A stretch of 64,000 nucleotides of DNA from Venturia oleaginea. Taxonomy: Eukaryota; Ascomycota; Dothideomycetes; Venturiales; Venturiaceae. The position numbers were made by a program, and so were the translations under genes. The stretch's first letter is position 1. Each line of letters opens with the position of its first letter. The DNA is taken from the NCBI GenBank assembly GCA_013176395.1, contig JABMLP010000019.1, positions 1 to 64,000 on the forward strand, in the 5' to 3' direction. Below, piece by piece: positions 1-12,006 of the stretch. The notes beneath the pieces were generated by a model, which had not been told where the DNA came from, searched no databases, and saw nothing but the letters and a program-made list of their open reading frames with translations.

Positions 1-344
1 ATGTCCCTATCATATCGACGCTATCGGTACCTCCTCAATTTGATTTGGGGTATCGAGCTCAGCTGGGGCGTGGTATTTCTTTTCTATCTCTCTGACATTT
101 GCCAGGTTTTAATATCTGACGTGCTCTATCCAACCGTACTGGTCCAAGCTTCTCCACGGGCTATTTCTCTCTGGACACTCAAATTATCCAAATTTGGCCA
201 GGTAAAAATACTATGCTCGATCAGCTTTGGTTCCACCCTAGGGGAAACGTTGAAGGTGGCCAAGAGATATGATGAGACAAAGCGCCGCTTGCTGTGCTTT
301 GCAATTCCGCGGTTAAATTATGGATTGGCTTCCCAAGACTACCT
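1..344. other. Left edge, 3' flank of the cyclophilin gene
   Basis: Only the downstream flank of the minus-strand cyclophilin gene is recognisable. An open frame on the plus strand runs from base 1 into the cyclophilin exon, but it has no familiar motif and overlaps conserved coding sequence, so I do not treat it as a gene. Confidence 0.5.
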
Positions 345-2383
345 TCATGTGATCGTGATATTGATGATTTTGATGTCCTCGTCAGGCCTTTCTTTATACG
401 CTCGTGTATTTTCGATTCGATGAACCACATCCAGACCTTGCACCGCTCGACCGAATATAGTATGCTTCCCATCGAGCCAAGGCTATTCCTCGTTTAGTCT
501 TTGTCTTCAGTTGACGTGGTGCAAAGTAACTTACTGTTTTCTCGGTTGTGATGAAAAATTGCGAGCCGTTGGTATTTGGTCCTATATTCGCCATACTCAA
601 AGTATACGGTTTGTCGTGCTTGAGAGTGGAGAACTCGTCTTCGAATTCTTTGCCCCAAATACTTTCTCCACCTGTTCCATCTCCCATCGGATCTCCCGTC
701 TGAATCATGAACTTCTTGATGACTCGATGGAAAATGACCTCGTTATAATAATTGTTCTTCGCGTGCGTCACAAAGTTCTCCACCGTCTTGGGCGCCACAT
801 CTGGAAACAGCCGGACGTGGATATCACCATACGTCGTGTGAATAATGGCTGCTGCGCCCGTATCACCCTCCTTGCTTGCCTTCTGCTTCTTCGTGGCCAG
901 ATTCCGCGGCCTCTCATTTTGCACATCGCGAGTAGATTTGCTGATATCGTCGTCGTTTGTGAACATGTAGAAGCGCTGCTTTCCCGATCCGGTAGTCACC
1001 AACATCGCATCACGCGCTTCGGCCTCTTGCAACAATGGATTATCACTTGCAGCCATTTCTACTGTCACCAAACCCTTCTTTTCGGGCTGGCCTTGATAGA
1101 GTGTCAAGTTTAGAGCGCGGAAATTCTCTTCATGGCCATATACTTTGGCTACCCGATTGGTAAGAGTGTTGATAACCTTTGTCCCAAGGAAAGATCCGTA
1201 GAAAATGAAGTTGCCGGTTTCATCGAAAACGACATTGATAGAGCCGCGAATTGCAGGGTTCTCAATCTCCTTTTCCAACTGCATCCGCCTACTGAACTCA
1301 GCATCCTCAAGAGTCTTCCAAGCAGTTCCAGCTTGTTGCATTTCATTGATGGTAGCTAGTGATTCATCGTAGGTCCGATAAAGCTTTCCGCTCGCAAAAT
1401 CAAACACGCGTACCTTTCTATCTGGGAACGAAAACGTGGCGAATTGCGTTCCTGTCGGAGACATTGTGATTGAGGCAGGTACAGATTTCGACTTTTTGAA
1501 CTCGAAAAGATTTGTTGAGCTCTTCATTTTCCAGACGTTCTCAGGCTTCTCGTAGTTGCTGGTCGGACTCCAATATTCGAGCATGCCATTTTCATCGCCT
1601 GAAACGACGCAATTGTGTTCGTTGTTGAATGACATGACTGACACGGGGAAGCGATGCAGCGATTTGAGCGTTTGCAGTGGCTGCTGATTCTCGCCTCTGC
1701 CATCGTATATCCGTATGTGAGGACTTCCGGCCACTGCTACCGCCAGCAACGGAATCGATGCTCCACGAGCGTGTACCCAGCATATACAATTTGCTGTTGC
1801 GTCAAGCTGGAGCATTGCCAATAAGTCTACACCAATCTGGTCAGCATTCACCTAGAGCCACTGTCCACTTATCTACCTACCAAATGTCACCACGTCGAAT
1901 ATCTTGACAGTATTGTCCGTCCCAGCCGTTGCAAAGCTCCCGCCATCAGCACTCACGCTGACGCTCTTGATTTCTCCAGTATGTGCCTTGAACTCTTTCA
2001 CGAACTCAATCCCGCCAACCATCTTCTTCCAGAACTTGACGACGCCATCTATTGAACTGGTGATGAGGAAATCTGTGAAGGGCGTGAATGTGACAAATTC
2101 CAGCGATTCTTGGTGCATCAACGACTTCGAGTAGCGATCAGATTTGGGCATGGCGGCAATGTAGAGCTTTTCATAAGGAAGCTTTCGTTTCTTCTTCTTA
2201 GGAGCGGCGGTGGGTAGGGCGGGGCCAAAGTCATCGTCTGAGGAGGAGGCATCTGCACTTATGTTAGCTGTAGTCAATTGTGGTGAACTCGTCCTATTAC
2301 TGACCTTCATCTGGAACGGGATTGGCTTTCTCTTCGGCCTCAACTTCAGAACGCGAACGCTTCGCAGGGCCGTCGCTCGCCAT
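345..2383 (-). CDS. cyp15: WD40-repeat peptidyl-prolyl cis-trans isomerase (cyclophilin, PPWD1/Cyp15 type)
   Basis: Four exons join cleanly: 2383-2305, 2252-1881, 1826-535 and 482-345, giving 626 aa. The start [11 protein letters not shown] is followed by an acidic, Lys-rich linker, then a WD40 propeller (about residues 60-445), then a cyclophilin domain (about 477-626). The isomerase pocket is intact: FHRVI with the catalytic Arg near 518, [15 protein letters not shown], and the Trp and His in [11 protein letters not shown] that lie across the last intron. Family knowledge: PPWD1-type cyclophilins are nuclear and associate with spliceosomes, where they isomerise X-Pro bonds. The gene is divergent from the amidohydrolase, with about 200 bp between the two start codons. 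The symbol follows fungal naming usage and is less certain than the family. Nothing is unusual: all motifs are present and the length is normal. Confidence 0.95.
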
Positions 2384-2585
2384 ATCGATTCTGATATCGC
2401 TTGAAGGTTGTGAAGGAAATAGTCCCCATGTAAAAAACCAAGGACGCAAAGCGAGCTGGAAGATCTCTGATACGCGAAACCTAAAGACGCGAAGTCTTGA
2501 GCACGTGACACTCTTGTTTCTCTCCGGATATCATTTGTCGGCCCAACTCGTCTTTCGCCCTTCAACTTCTATATCCTCTCGCAAT

Positions 2586-4491
2586 ATGCCCTCCACGGGC
2601 GGGTTCCTCTCGTTTACGGCTGTGGTGGCAGTCATTGTCGCACTGGTCCTTGCCTTTGCTCCCCGCCACAGTGATACGACCTATTGCTACGAAACAGTCA
2701 CTACATTATCCGCTCACGGCTCAAAGAGTAATTGCTTCACAGTCACAGCCTCTGGGATCTTCTCTCGGGTGTTCTCTGATGACATTGACACTTCGAGCAA
2801 GAGAAAGGGCCATGTGATGCCCGGCTTGATTGACGGACATGGACATCTACAACAGTTTGGCGAGTTGCTATCGTCTGTCAATATTTTTGGTGCCAACTCG
2901 CTCAACGACGCGATAACGAGAGTGGAAGAATACCTGAAGAAGAATCCAAGCTCGGGCTCTGCGACAGAATGGATTCGAGGCACGGGATGGGATCAAGCTG
3001 CCTTTGGAAGAATGCCAACTGCTGTAAGTCGTTATGGGCAGTAGATTTGTGATTGACCAATTTCAGCTGGATTTGATTTTTTGAACTCTTCTCCGGATGT
3101 GCCTGGAGTATGGCACTGTAATGATGCTAACCTCATCGAAGGCAGATTTGGAATCTAGCACTAACCTAGCTGGAAAATACATTATGCTGGATCGCGTTGA
3201 CGTCCATTGCATCTGGGTCTCTTCTTCTGTTCTGGCACTATTGCCTACTCCATTTCCAGAAATTCCAGGCGGTGAGATAATCACTGATCCTGGTCCTGGT
3301 GTCTTTTGCGACAATGCCATGGAGATTGTCCTAGAGTATCGGCCAAAACCTACCAAAGAGAAGAAAATAGGCTTCATAAAGAACACTATGGCAGAGTTGA
3401 ACAGAGTGGGGCTAGTTGGAATGGCAGACGCTGGAGTTACACCTAGCGACCTAGTCATATACGAAGAACTAGCGGAGAAAAGCAGCGGTGATCGAGAAGG
3501 TGATTGGACGGTACGAGTTTACACCATGGTTGAATGTGCCAGGCGCAACACTTTTTGTCCTGAACAAGCTCCATGGATCGACCGCGCAGATGGAATGCTC
3601 TCCGTCAAAAGTGTCAAGCTCTTTGGTGGTAAGTCTAGACACATCAATCATCAATTTGTGTACAAACTAAACCTCAACAAACAGATGGTGCGCTAGGCAG
3701 CTGGGGAAGCGCTATGCTTGAGCCATACTCCGACAAGTCATCGACAACAGGATCGCTTTTAGTAAATGCCTCAACGCTTGAATTCCTCACACTTCAATGG
3801 TCTCAAGCAGGCTATCAAGTCAGCATACACGCGATTGGCGATCTCGCGAACCGGCTGGCAATCGATTCTTTCACCAACGCTTGCAATATGCCCCGACTTA
3901 GATGGCGAAGAGTGCCAGAGAATGAGGCGCTTCCGAATTGAGCACTCGCAAATCATTCACCCCGATGATCAGAAGCGGATGTTCAAGATGGGTATCACTC
4001 CAAGTATCCAGCCGACGCATGCAACCTCCGACATGGCCTATGCAGAGGACCGTCTCGGTGAGAGGAGAACCAAGAATGAAGCATACAAAATGCGCTCTTT
4101 CCTGCCTCTCCAGCCAATCCTAGGATCAGACTTTCCAGTGGAGCCGGCGAATCCATTCGAAGGCATCTTTGCCGCGGTGACACGAAAATCACCTCGAACC
4201 AGGCTGGGAAAAGGTGGAGCAGACCACGGATGGCACACAGAAGAAGCCTTGACTCTAGATCAGGCCTTGGGAGGGTTCACGCATGGTCCAGCACATGGCA
4301 CTTTCATGGAGGGCAAGGTCGGCGTGATACAAGAAGGTGCATTTGCTGATTGGGTGGTTCATGATGAGCCCCTTGATGGGCTGCCCTTGGATGATTTACG
4401 CAAGGTCAAGGTAAGAGAGACCTGGGTGGCAGGAATATGTGTGTATCGCCGTGAAGAGCAAGACGAGCCGGTGGTGAAGCAAGAGCTGTAA
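2586..4491 (+). CDS. Membrane-anchored amidohydrolase (amidohydrolase 3 / YtcJ-like) with an apparent frameshift
   Basis: The start is MPSTGGF, followed by a hydrophobic N-terminal anchor (about residues 8-24). Exons are 2586-3023, 3142-3628 and 3685-4491. Motifs of the metal-dependent amidohydrolase 3 group are visible: PGLIDGHGHL (first metal ligands), HAIGD, RIEHSQI, SIQPTHATSD and LGSDFPVEPANPFEG. The C-terminal part FTHGPAHGTF to the stop is complete. Family members hydrolyse C-N bonds of small amides or imides; no substrate can be named. Oddity: after the HAIGD block, near 3876-3886, the homologous reading moves forward by one base (from the frame reading AIDSFTNAC to the frame reading CPDLDGEECQ) with no room for an intron. 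Either one base is extra in this strain or assembly, or the gene is dead. The first intron (118 nt) is longer than usual here, and its acceptor was chosen for frame. Confidence 0.8.
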
Positions 4492-5155
4492 CAGGTGCTG
4501 CTGACGTAGACTTGGAGTCGGGGACCGAAAAGACTCGTAAGCTTGATTTATCATGTTCACTGCATCCTGTCACCTTCTCCGTGGCTGAAGAAGTATGGTG
4601 ATCGAGATCAATGGGATGATGCCTTTCTTTAAACGCAAATAACAGTCGAGACCAGAAGGTTTTCTTTCAGCAGGAGCATACAGAATGGTGAATCTGGCTA
4701 GTTTGGAGACCGACGACTCATGGTTACTCTCCGGAAAACGAGATTCAGTTGTCGCGAGAGCACAAACTGACCCTAGCAGCCCGGGGACATCGTTGTCAAC
4801 AAAGACATCGACGCCAATAAAATCAACCAGGTCCCTGTAACTGGGATGCGATCAGACGGCTTGGCCATCAGAAGAGGCCATGGGAGCTGTTGACAGTATA
4901 TATATAATTAAAGTACGTCAAACAATGCACACGATTGGACCCGATGTCTTGAGAAAAAGTGACCCAAACACGATTGAAACGCGATTCGACAAACAACAAT
5001 TCCCAACAAGTGCTAGAGGATCATGCAAAGACAACAATCGCAAAATCAAAATCCAGCAAGTGTATTATTCCATAATCTTCTCTGATCAAGATCCGTCCTC
5101 TCTTCACTTCCATGATTAGACCAGTCGGACAAAAATTCATAATTCAAATGCCTCG
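4492..5155. other. Intergenic, 664 bp
   Basis: No gene is supported. A TATA-rich run (about 4897-4909) about 250 bp upstream of the CAP gene start could belong to its promoter, but this is only a compositional observation. Confidence 0.4.
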
Positions 5156-6100
5156 ATGATGACAATACATTATCTCTGCAACCTCTGCATTATCCTCATT
5201 TACCTCTCCACTTCTGTCTTGTCTTCACACCCCGTCCTCAACATCCCCTCCCCACAGCTCACAACCCCAAAACCAAGCCTCACGATAACGCAAATTCTTG
5301 ATATGAATGGCGGCGCCACAATCATGTCCATGTCAAGCACACCCTCCCAGATCGTCAGTTCCACAACGCCAGGTGTGAAAGACGGCGAAATAGTCAACCA
5401 GCCTCAAAGGACAAAATCATCAGCTGCAAAATCCACCTCTTCGCCCTCCTTCCTAGACGACGCTAAATTCCAAAAAGAAGTCCTCAACTCAACAAATACA
5501 ATCCGAAAGCTCCATTCTGCACCGGCATTGATATGGAATAATACCCTCGCCTCCCTTGCTCAAAACGATTCGTCACTCAGCAAATGCCATCCCTCCAGGA
5601 ATAAGGACAAGAAACCGTACGGCATAACCGTCTCATCCGGAGCAGACAACGTCACCGCAGCAATCGAACCATGGAATCTCCCTTCCCTAAACCAAAACCG
5701 AAAACTCAATTTTACGAACCTGTCTACGTTGGAGAAAGAGTCATCACCCAAGAAATTCCTCAAATCACTGGAGAAGGTGCGGGATTTTACGCAATTGGTT
5801 TGGAAGAATAGTACACAGGTTGGTTGTGGCCGCACCCTTTGTGGAGACCGGGGCTGGCTTGTCATCTGCTTCTTCGACCCAAAGAGTAATATTATTGGTA
5901 GATTTGGGGGAAATGTTCAAGTCGAGAGTAGTACTACGACTTCTGGGACCGGTCTGGGGATGATTGAAGCGGGGAAGACGAGGCCAAATGCTGGGGCTAT
6001 TGGCAAGGCGACGAATGTTGGTGGTGGGATGGTGGATAAGGTTCAGGTTTGGTGTGTTTTCGTTGTTGTGGTGTTGGTTGTTGGAGCTGTATTTTCGTGA
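5156..6100 (+). CDS. Secreted CAP/SCP (PR-1-like) domain protein, probably GPI-anchored, pocket residues lost
   Basis: An intronless 314-aa frame. It begins with a hydrophobic signal-like segment (residues 3-24, LCNLCIILIYLSTSVLSS) and a Ser/Thr-rich stretch. A CAP-like block follows from about residue 100: FQKEVLNSTNTIRKLHSAPALIW, then NVTAAIEPW, then FTQLVWKNSTQVGCG and WLVICFF. The C-terminus is a Gly-rich spacer followed by a hydrophobic tail (CVFVVVVLVVGAVF) with no charged residues, as in GPI-anchor signals. CAP proteins are secreted sterol- or lipid-binding or defence-related proteins. Here the four residues that usually line the CAP cavity are not present: YGEN reads YGIT, the Glu after W is missing and GHFTQ reads DFTQ. 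The fold may persist without the usual pocket. A second in-frame Met at 5159 could be the true start. Confidence 0.75.
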   Translation: MMTIHYLCNLCIILIYLSTSVLSSHPVLNIPSPQLTTPKPSLTITQILDMNGGATIMSMSSTPSQIVSSTTPGVKDGEIVNQPQRTKSSAAKSTSSPSFLDDAKFQKEVLNSTNTIRKLHSAPALIWNNTLASLAQNDSSLSKCHPSRNKDKKPYGITVSSGADNVTAAIEPWNLPSLNQNRKLNFTNLSTLEKESSPKKFLKSLEKVRDFTQLVWKNSTQVGCGRTLCGDRGWLVICFFDPKSNIIGRFGGNVQVESSTTTSGTGLGMIEAGKTRPNAGAIGKATNVGGGMVDKVQVWCVFVVVVLVVGAVFS

Positions 6101-6319
6101 TGGTGTTTGGTGGTTGGAGAAGGTGAGTTATTTGGGTATATCCGTTTCTTAGCTCTGGAGAAACGCGGATTTAGGCATGTTCAATTGTCGTGAGGTCTAC
6201 TTACATTCGGCCATGCTTTTCTCGATAAAGAATCTATTGGTGGAACGGCCACCTGTCTCTTCCCAACTCTAAAGGGTATATCCTTACAATTACAAGTTCC
6301 ACTGAACTCCCCTTTCCAC

Positions 6320-8162
6320 CTAATACTCCAATTGCCTTACAACATCAGCACTATTCAAATACGCACATCTATTCGCCAGTTTTTGACCCGCAATAGCCCC
6401 CTCATCAATACTACTCAACCCCGCATTCCCACCCCCAATCGTATAAACCTTCACTCCCCCAACTCCCTCCACATCCCCCTTCCACCCATCATAACTCCCA
6501 CCCCACCCTTCCAACGTCCTCTTCCCATCCAAACTCGGTCTCCCCATATGCGCAAATGTACTCCAACTCCGACTTTGCCTCTCCTTCAACTCATAATCAC
6601 TGGCCGTCGGAAACACAGTCGATCCGGTGGTATTATAATCCCCAAATTGTCCAAACACATACGGCAAATCGGACGTATGTACGACCCCCAACCCCTTCAC
6701 ACCACCAGCGTACGCATTTAGGATAGTCTGGTTTTGCTCGAAGAGATAAATAGGTGGGGATTTCGAGTTCATCTTTTTGGCCATGGCGGCACCGAGGAGG
6801 AAATTGGGGCAGGTGAGGAGGATATCGCGGAAGATTTGGGAGGTACGGTGAAATTCTGGTGAGAGGGCGGCGGTGGGGGTGGCCGTGAAATCTGTTACGG
6901 GGTAGAGAGCGAGGATCCTGGTGAGTGTTGCGGGTGTCAGGGCCTTGTAGATGTTGCTGATGTAGGCTAAGGTGTCGGCGGCAGTTTTAATCTCGGTACT
7001 GGTGAAGGGTGCGGCGTCGTCTTTGGTCCAGCCAGCCATGAAGGGGGTTTGGGAGAATTTTCCGGCGGCGAGGAGAGCGGAGGGGGCTTCGGGGATGAAG
7101 TCGCCGTCGATGGTGGGGAGGTATGTATCTCCGTCATTATCGCTAGCGGTTGAGGCTTGTTGCGCAAGCGTTGTGTTGAGGAGGGATTCCATGCTTAGTC
7201 CTCTTAGACAAGTGAGAGTGGATGCAGATTGCGGATCGGAACCGTTTGAACAGCCGGTCCATTGTGCTACGGTGTTGAAGGTGAACAAGGTGAGGTTACT
7301 CGTCTGCGTGGGTTCCAGGGCGGTGGACTCGATGATCGCTTGCTGGAATGGTGCCTTCTGAGCGCCTCCAAAAGCAGTGATTTGCAAGGTGACACTGAGA
7401 GCGCCAGATGATTGACCAAATATCGTCACCTTGTCTTTATCGCCTCCGAACAGAGCGATATTCTCTTGCACCCAGTCGAGCGCTAGACGTTGATCTCGCA
7501 GACCGACATTGAGAGACTTCTCGCCTCTCAATGATTCAGAAAGAGCGAAGCCGAAAACTGATGCAGATTAGTATGAGAATATCAACTTGGACCAGGAAGA
7601 TCCATACTGTTCAAACGGTAGTTCATTGCTACGTATATGACTGGAAGCCCATTTTGGACGGACTCGCTGACAAGACCTTCACCATTCTGGACTCTTTGAT
7701 AGGCTGTTCCGGTGAATAGACCTCCACCATAGATGTACCTATTCATGTCAGTCCATATGCTCATCATTCACATGGTACACATCGAACTCACACCATCACC
7801 GGCAACTTGGTCCCTGGTGCTATTCCCACCGGACGTACGACCAATAGATTCAAGCAATCCTCCGATATATCACTTGGCTGTAGTACCGTATTGTACACGA
7901 AGTCTCCGCCAGTGGATTGGGGACATGACTTTCCGACTAGCGTGTTGTTGAACGCCGTGCCTGCCGCTGGAACGAAAGGTTTCGGAGCTCCGAATCTGTT
8001 CAATCCAGTGTCCTGTCCGTACGGAATGTTGAGAAACGAATCAGAGCCATCCCGCGTTGAACCGTTGTAAGTAATGTTCTTCGTCGTATCGATGACTTGC
8101 GAAGACGCGTATGCGAAGGAACATTGAATGCCAAGCAGCAAGGCTGAGATGAGAGACAGCAT
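6320..8162 (-). CDS. Secreted type B carboxylesterase/lipase
   Basis: Three exons (8162-7792, 7738-7608, 7557-6320) give 579 aa. A signal peptide (MLSLISALLLGIQCSFAYA) precedes the alpha/beta-hydrolase domain. The oxyanion-hole IYGGG comes just after the first intron. The nucleophile elbow is GQSSG, with Ser near residue 217. The acid lies in the GWTKDDAAPF region and the catalytic His in GVVHTSDLPYVFG. The EDCLNLLVVRP motif is also present. Members hydrolyse carboxylic esters or lipids outside the cell; substrate is unknown. The gene is convergent with the CAP-domain gene (219 bp between stops) and its length is normal. A second, distantly related type B esterase lies at 51.2-53.1 kb on the same strand. 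Confidence 0.93.
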
Positions 8163-10312
8163 GGTACAAGCGGGGCCAAAAGCTTGTTGTCTCTAGACGT
8201 TGTTCGTTAGTGAAGGAACTAAGGCATGAATCTATCTTGCGCAGGCAAAGACAGATTATACAGTCGATGAAATTAAGTTATTAATCTAGCTCTTAGTTCC
8301 AAAGCAAGGTGTCCCAAATAACGAAATATTGCTTTTGACAATTCTCGAAGTTGCGGACTTGCTTCCGAATATCGCACTTATCAGCCGATCGTGATCGTGG
8401 TCGAAATTGCCGACGGAATACGACGCAAATCAAAGCGAGAATTTGCTTGTTGCCCCAGAACAAGGATTCGAAGATCCTTCCCGCCTCGGTTCGCTTTCGT
8501 TGACTTTCTCATTCGTTTGCTTTGAGAGAGAGGATGGCCAAGACCAGAATATCGGAACCACGCTTCCACAATGGTTCTATTGTTGGCTCGATTAATTCCA
8601 TTAAATTGTTGTTGGGTGTGACTTAAAGAACAGCGAAGAAAGAGGGCATGAGGAAAAAAGCCTATCCCGGATGTAATAGAAAAAATGCTACAAAGTGCAG
8701 CATCATCCCACCATCTCATACCAACGTGAAGCCTACAATGTTCGATCATCGTGAGCGAAAACTTGCCGAGTACCCTGGGCTTGGAGCATCGGAACTCGGA
8801 TGCGGTTTAAGGTGTTCGAATCTTTACCGTCTTGCAGGATGTGAAGCAATGCAGAAGTTGTGCAAATGCGATGCGAACCTAACAAGGTCTTTGAAACCGA
8901 ATCTGCGTCGCACATTTAAACCAACAGTGAGGCTGAAAGTCCGCCGGAGCTACTATTGAATTTGGTCTTACGGTCGGCGTGAGAACAATCGAAAAGTGGA
9001 CAGTAGAGAAGGAATCGCGACAGGATACAACTTGATATATTGAAACCAGCTTTGCTGCGCTATGAATAGAATGCGAGTTGCTGCATCTCGGCGTAGTTGA
9101 TCAAGAGCGTCAGGGAGACGGGCTTTGTGACTTAGCTGGGTTGCGCAGCTGCAGTTGTAGAAGCAAACTATGTATGTATTAACCGGTGTCGATGACAAAC
9201 CTGTCAGCGCTTCCGTCATTGGGACCCGAGAACCACACTGGACCATAAATCAGGTTAGTCGAAGGCAGGCGATGAGGCTGAGACCGAGGCCAGGAGGGTG
9301 ACAAGCTTGATGAATAGAATTTCGAAAAGAGACTGCAGACTCGCGAGAGAATCAGCAATCTTGTATTTCTAATGCCGTTCAACGGAAGAGAGGAAATTCC
9401 TCAGGACTTGGAGGACACTCTACATCCCCACGTAACAATGGTATACATGATTGTCATGTTCAAGCGAATATCCTATCAGTCAGTTAGCAATCATGTACCT
9501 CGTCAACAGCACATTGCGAGCACCTAAGCACGCGACGCAAATATCATGGATTCGGCTAGGCAATATAAAGACATGCTTTTTCTAAACTTGGGGTCTGTGT
9601 AGCGATATGTTTGTCCAGCCGAGCAGACAGCGTCGTCTAAAGGCCCTACAGGAGTAGGCTGGATTGGAAGAAGAGTGGATGCAAGGAGAGAAGAGTGGAT
9701 CATGTTCAATTCGGAAATGAGATAAGGTTGATGTGGTGTTGTGAGGAAGAGAGAGATCGGGATGAAAAGACGACGCGATATGATTCGGTTACGACTCGCC
9801 CCGCAGTCAAAGGACTCTATTATCAGCCACTCAGCATACTCTCTTCTCTCTTCCGACACGAAGAGACGGGACAGAGAGTATCACGTTTCCATAACTCCAT
9901 CAGATTTCTAAAGCTTTCAATGAGACTTTGACATCAGTAACTCAAAATCGGGCATCCAAAATTTGTGGCAATTGAAGACCAAAACCGCCATTGATTTTGA
10001 AGACCAGGTCTCAACCAAAAGCGTTGCTATAGAGTTCAACCACTGGCAGTCGGACCAATATCATAAACTCGTTATTGATTTGTGGGTTTGGTGGTGTTGT
10101 TGTTGTTGTCGTTGTTGTCGTTGCTATGATACAATGCATCTATCCTATCCTTTACAAACGAATAGAATCGCCTTTCTGCTTAATCCAGGCACCCTAAAAA
10201 CAAAAGAGGTATCGCCAGTAGGCCAATGAACGCCATGATTCTTTACTACACATTTACTCTTATCCAGACACTCTCCAATTACACAATGAAAGAATGACAC
10301 CGTTTAAACCTT
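8163..10312. other. Intergenic, about 2.15 kb, no supported gene
   Basis: Several short frames exist on both strands, but none has a recognisable domain, a plausible intron chain or a convincing start. Near 10090-10120 there is an interrupted trinucleotide run of TTG/TCG units. The last 300 bp are probably the 3' flank of the securin gene. Confidence 0.5.
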
Positions 10313-11694
10313 CTACTCATCAGCAGAAGGCATCTTCATCCGGAAATCAGCGTACTCGTCGTCTTCTTCGACAAGTGGTACATCACCTCCATTACCGAAA
10401 AGATCATCGTCATCTTCTCCCGCATCCCGGGCACGGATCATCTCCTCAAGCTCCTTGAGTGGATCGATCTTTGGTGCTTTTAGAGCTGGAGGAGCACCAT
10501 AGACACTGCTCTTTTGGCTCTCTCCACCATCCTTGAAGATACTGTTCAATGGCTTCTTAAGGTTGCTGCTCGCAGCTCTTCCCTTGGCATAGCCTAAAGT
10601 GTTGTGGCTGGCAGTACTGGTGTGTCGACCAGAGAAAGTTTCGGCGGCAGGTCTGTTGACCTTTCGACTGAGAACGCCTCCCAATGGTACGCGGGCTTTA
10701 GCAGCAGCGGTAGGGGCCGAGAAAGAGGGTGCGGCCGGCTTCGACGGCTTTGAGAGCGCAGAAGCAGCTGACCTTGACATGAGCGTTGGCGGAGCATTCA
10801 ACTTCAACTTTCGCTTTGGTGGATCGGGACTGGCAGGCTTCTCTGCTGGTGCTTGTAATGATGTAGCGAGGGTGAGATCGAAGCTGAGTTCTTCCAACGC
10901 TGCGGCCTCGAGGTATCTATCGTCATCGTCCATAGCTTTCTGAAGTAGCTCGTCCTCGTATTTGGCAGCAGCAGCATCTTGTTCTGCAGCTTTCTTTTCC
11001 AAAAGACTGACTCCATCATCGTCCACGGGATTGAAGTATACACTCGGCCAGCCACGCGTCAGGTTCTCTGGCTCTAGTTGTGGGAACGTCTTCTCTGGGC
11101 CAAACTCGTCGTCAGAAGGATAGTCTGGGAGTGCTAAGTGCAAACTTTAGTTCATACGCATGTTCAAGGGAGCCGCAGTACGCCACTTACGCTTTGCCCG
11201 CGGTGGCATATACTCAATCTCGAGTTCTTCAGCTTCTCCATCTTCCGCAATCTCGCCTTGATGTACCTTGACTTTGGCACGTCGCAAACGAGGGCTGACT
11301 GTTTTCTGCTGGCTCTTCTCGGGCGAGTTCTGGGCTGTGACCGGAGCGGGAGTACGGAAGTTGGCTTTCGCATTCGTCGTCTTCATGCCCAAAGGAGCGC
11401 GTGTACGAGGTCCTACCCAATTCATTAGCATGCCAGTAATCCAATTCGATATTCTTTGTTCCCACCTGCCGGCGTCACAAACGCGCTCTTGTCCAGCTTC
11501 GCTCCATTCTTAGTCAAGCCCTTGCCCCCAGTCTTTCCACCAAGTACTTCAGTCGCATTCTCGTCGTTTAGAGGGATCTTTCGAGCGGGAGTTTTCGCAG
11601 CTAGACCCTTGAGGCCTTGGTTGAGTGGTTTGCTTGCCGCGGCCTGTTGGTGAGCATGGATGGTATTCTCCTGGTCTACGCGTGGTGCGAACAT
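10313..11694 (-). CDS. Securin (Cut2-type separase inhibitor)
   Basis: Three exons (11694-11466, 11412-11191, 11133-10313) give 423 aa. The intron phases fit, and the joined text reads FVTPAGPRTRAPLGMKTTN, then IEYMPPRAKPLPDYPSDD. RAPLGMKTTN (residues 81-90) is a destruction-box-like motif, and the IEYMPP motif plus the acidic DDEFGPEKTFP stretch match fungal Cut2-type securins. Securin binds and restrains separase until the anaphase-promoting complex marks it for destruction, which lets sister chromatids part. No KEN box is visible; the N-terminus has DQEN instead. The C-terminal half is Ala/Pro/Lys-rich low complexity ending in an acidic tail, as in disordered securins. The gene is divergent from tropomyosin with 312 bp between the starts. 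The family call rests on short motifs, so it is good but not absolute. Confidence 0.8.
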
Positions 11695-12006
11695 GATGGC
11701 GAATGTTTGGATAACAGCATGCAGTGTATGGATTTGGCTATGTCTTTGTATGAATAGGTAGGTGTGTTCTTGCTTTTGTTCCGTCGTACTGGCCTAAGAG
11801 AAAGTGTAAACACAGCAGTTGCTAAGCGACCGTTTGGGAACCACCCTGTTCTTTCCCTGTCCAAAACGGCCTGGGATGTTCGTCTCAAGAACATCTGCTG
11901 CTACAACAACACCACGAAGGCCATAACTTTGATCCTGACTCGACACCTTCAATTCAAACAGACACCTATCTCCAAAGATCCCGACCACCTCTATACACAA
12001 CTCATC
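11695..12006. promoter_or_regulatory. Shared divergent promoter region, securin and tropomyosin
   Basis: A 312-bp stretch between two start codons that face away from each other. It must contain both 5' leaders and both core promoters. I see no specific factor site that I can name. Confidence 0.5.

Noticed and set aside
1..423. 140-codon plus-strand frame at the left edge
   Set aside because: Overlaps the last conserved exon of the cyclophilin on the other strand and has no motif.
8648..9859. Frames of about 100 codons on both strands
   Set aside because: No domain, weak start context, no plausible intron chain; consistent with chance.
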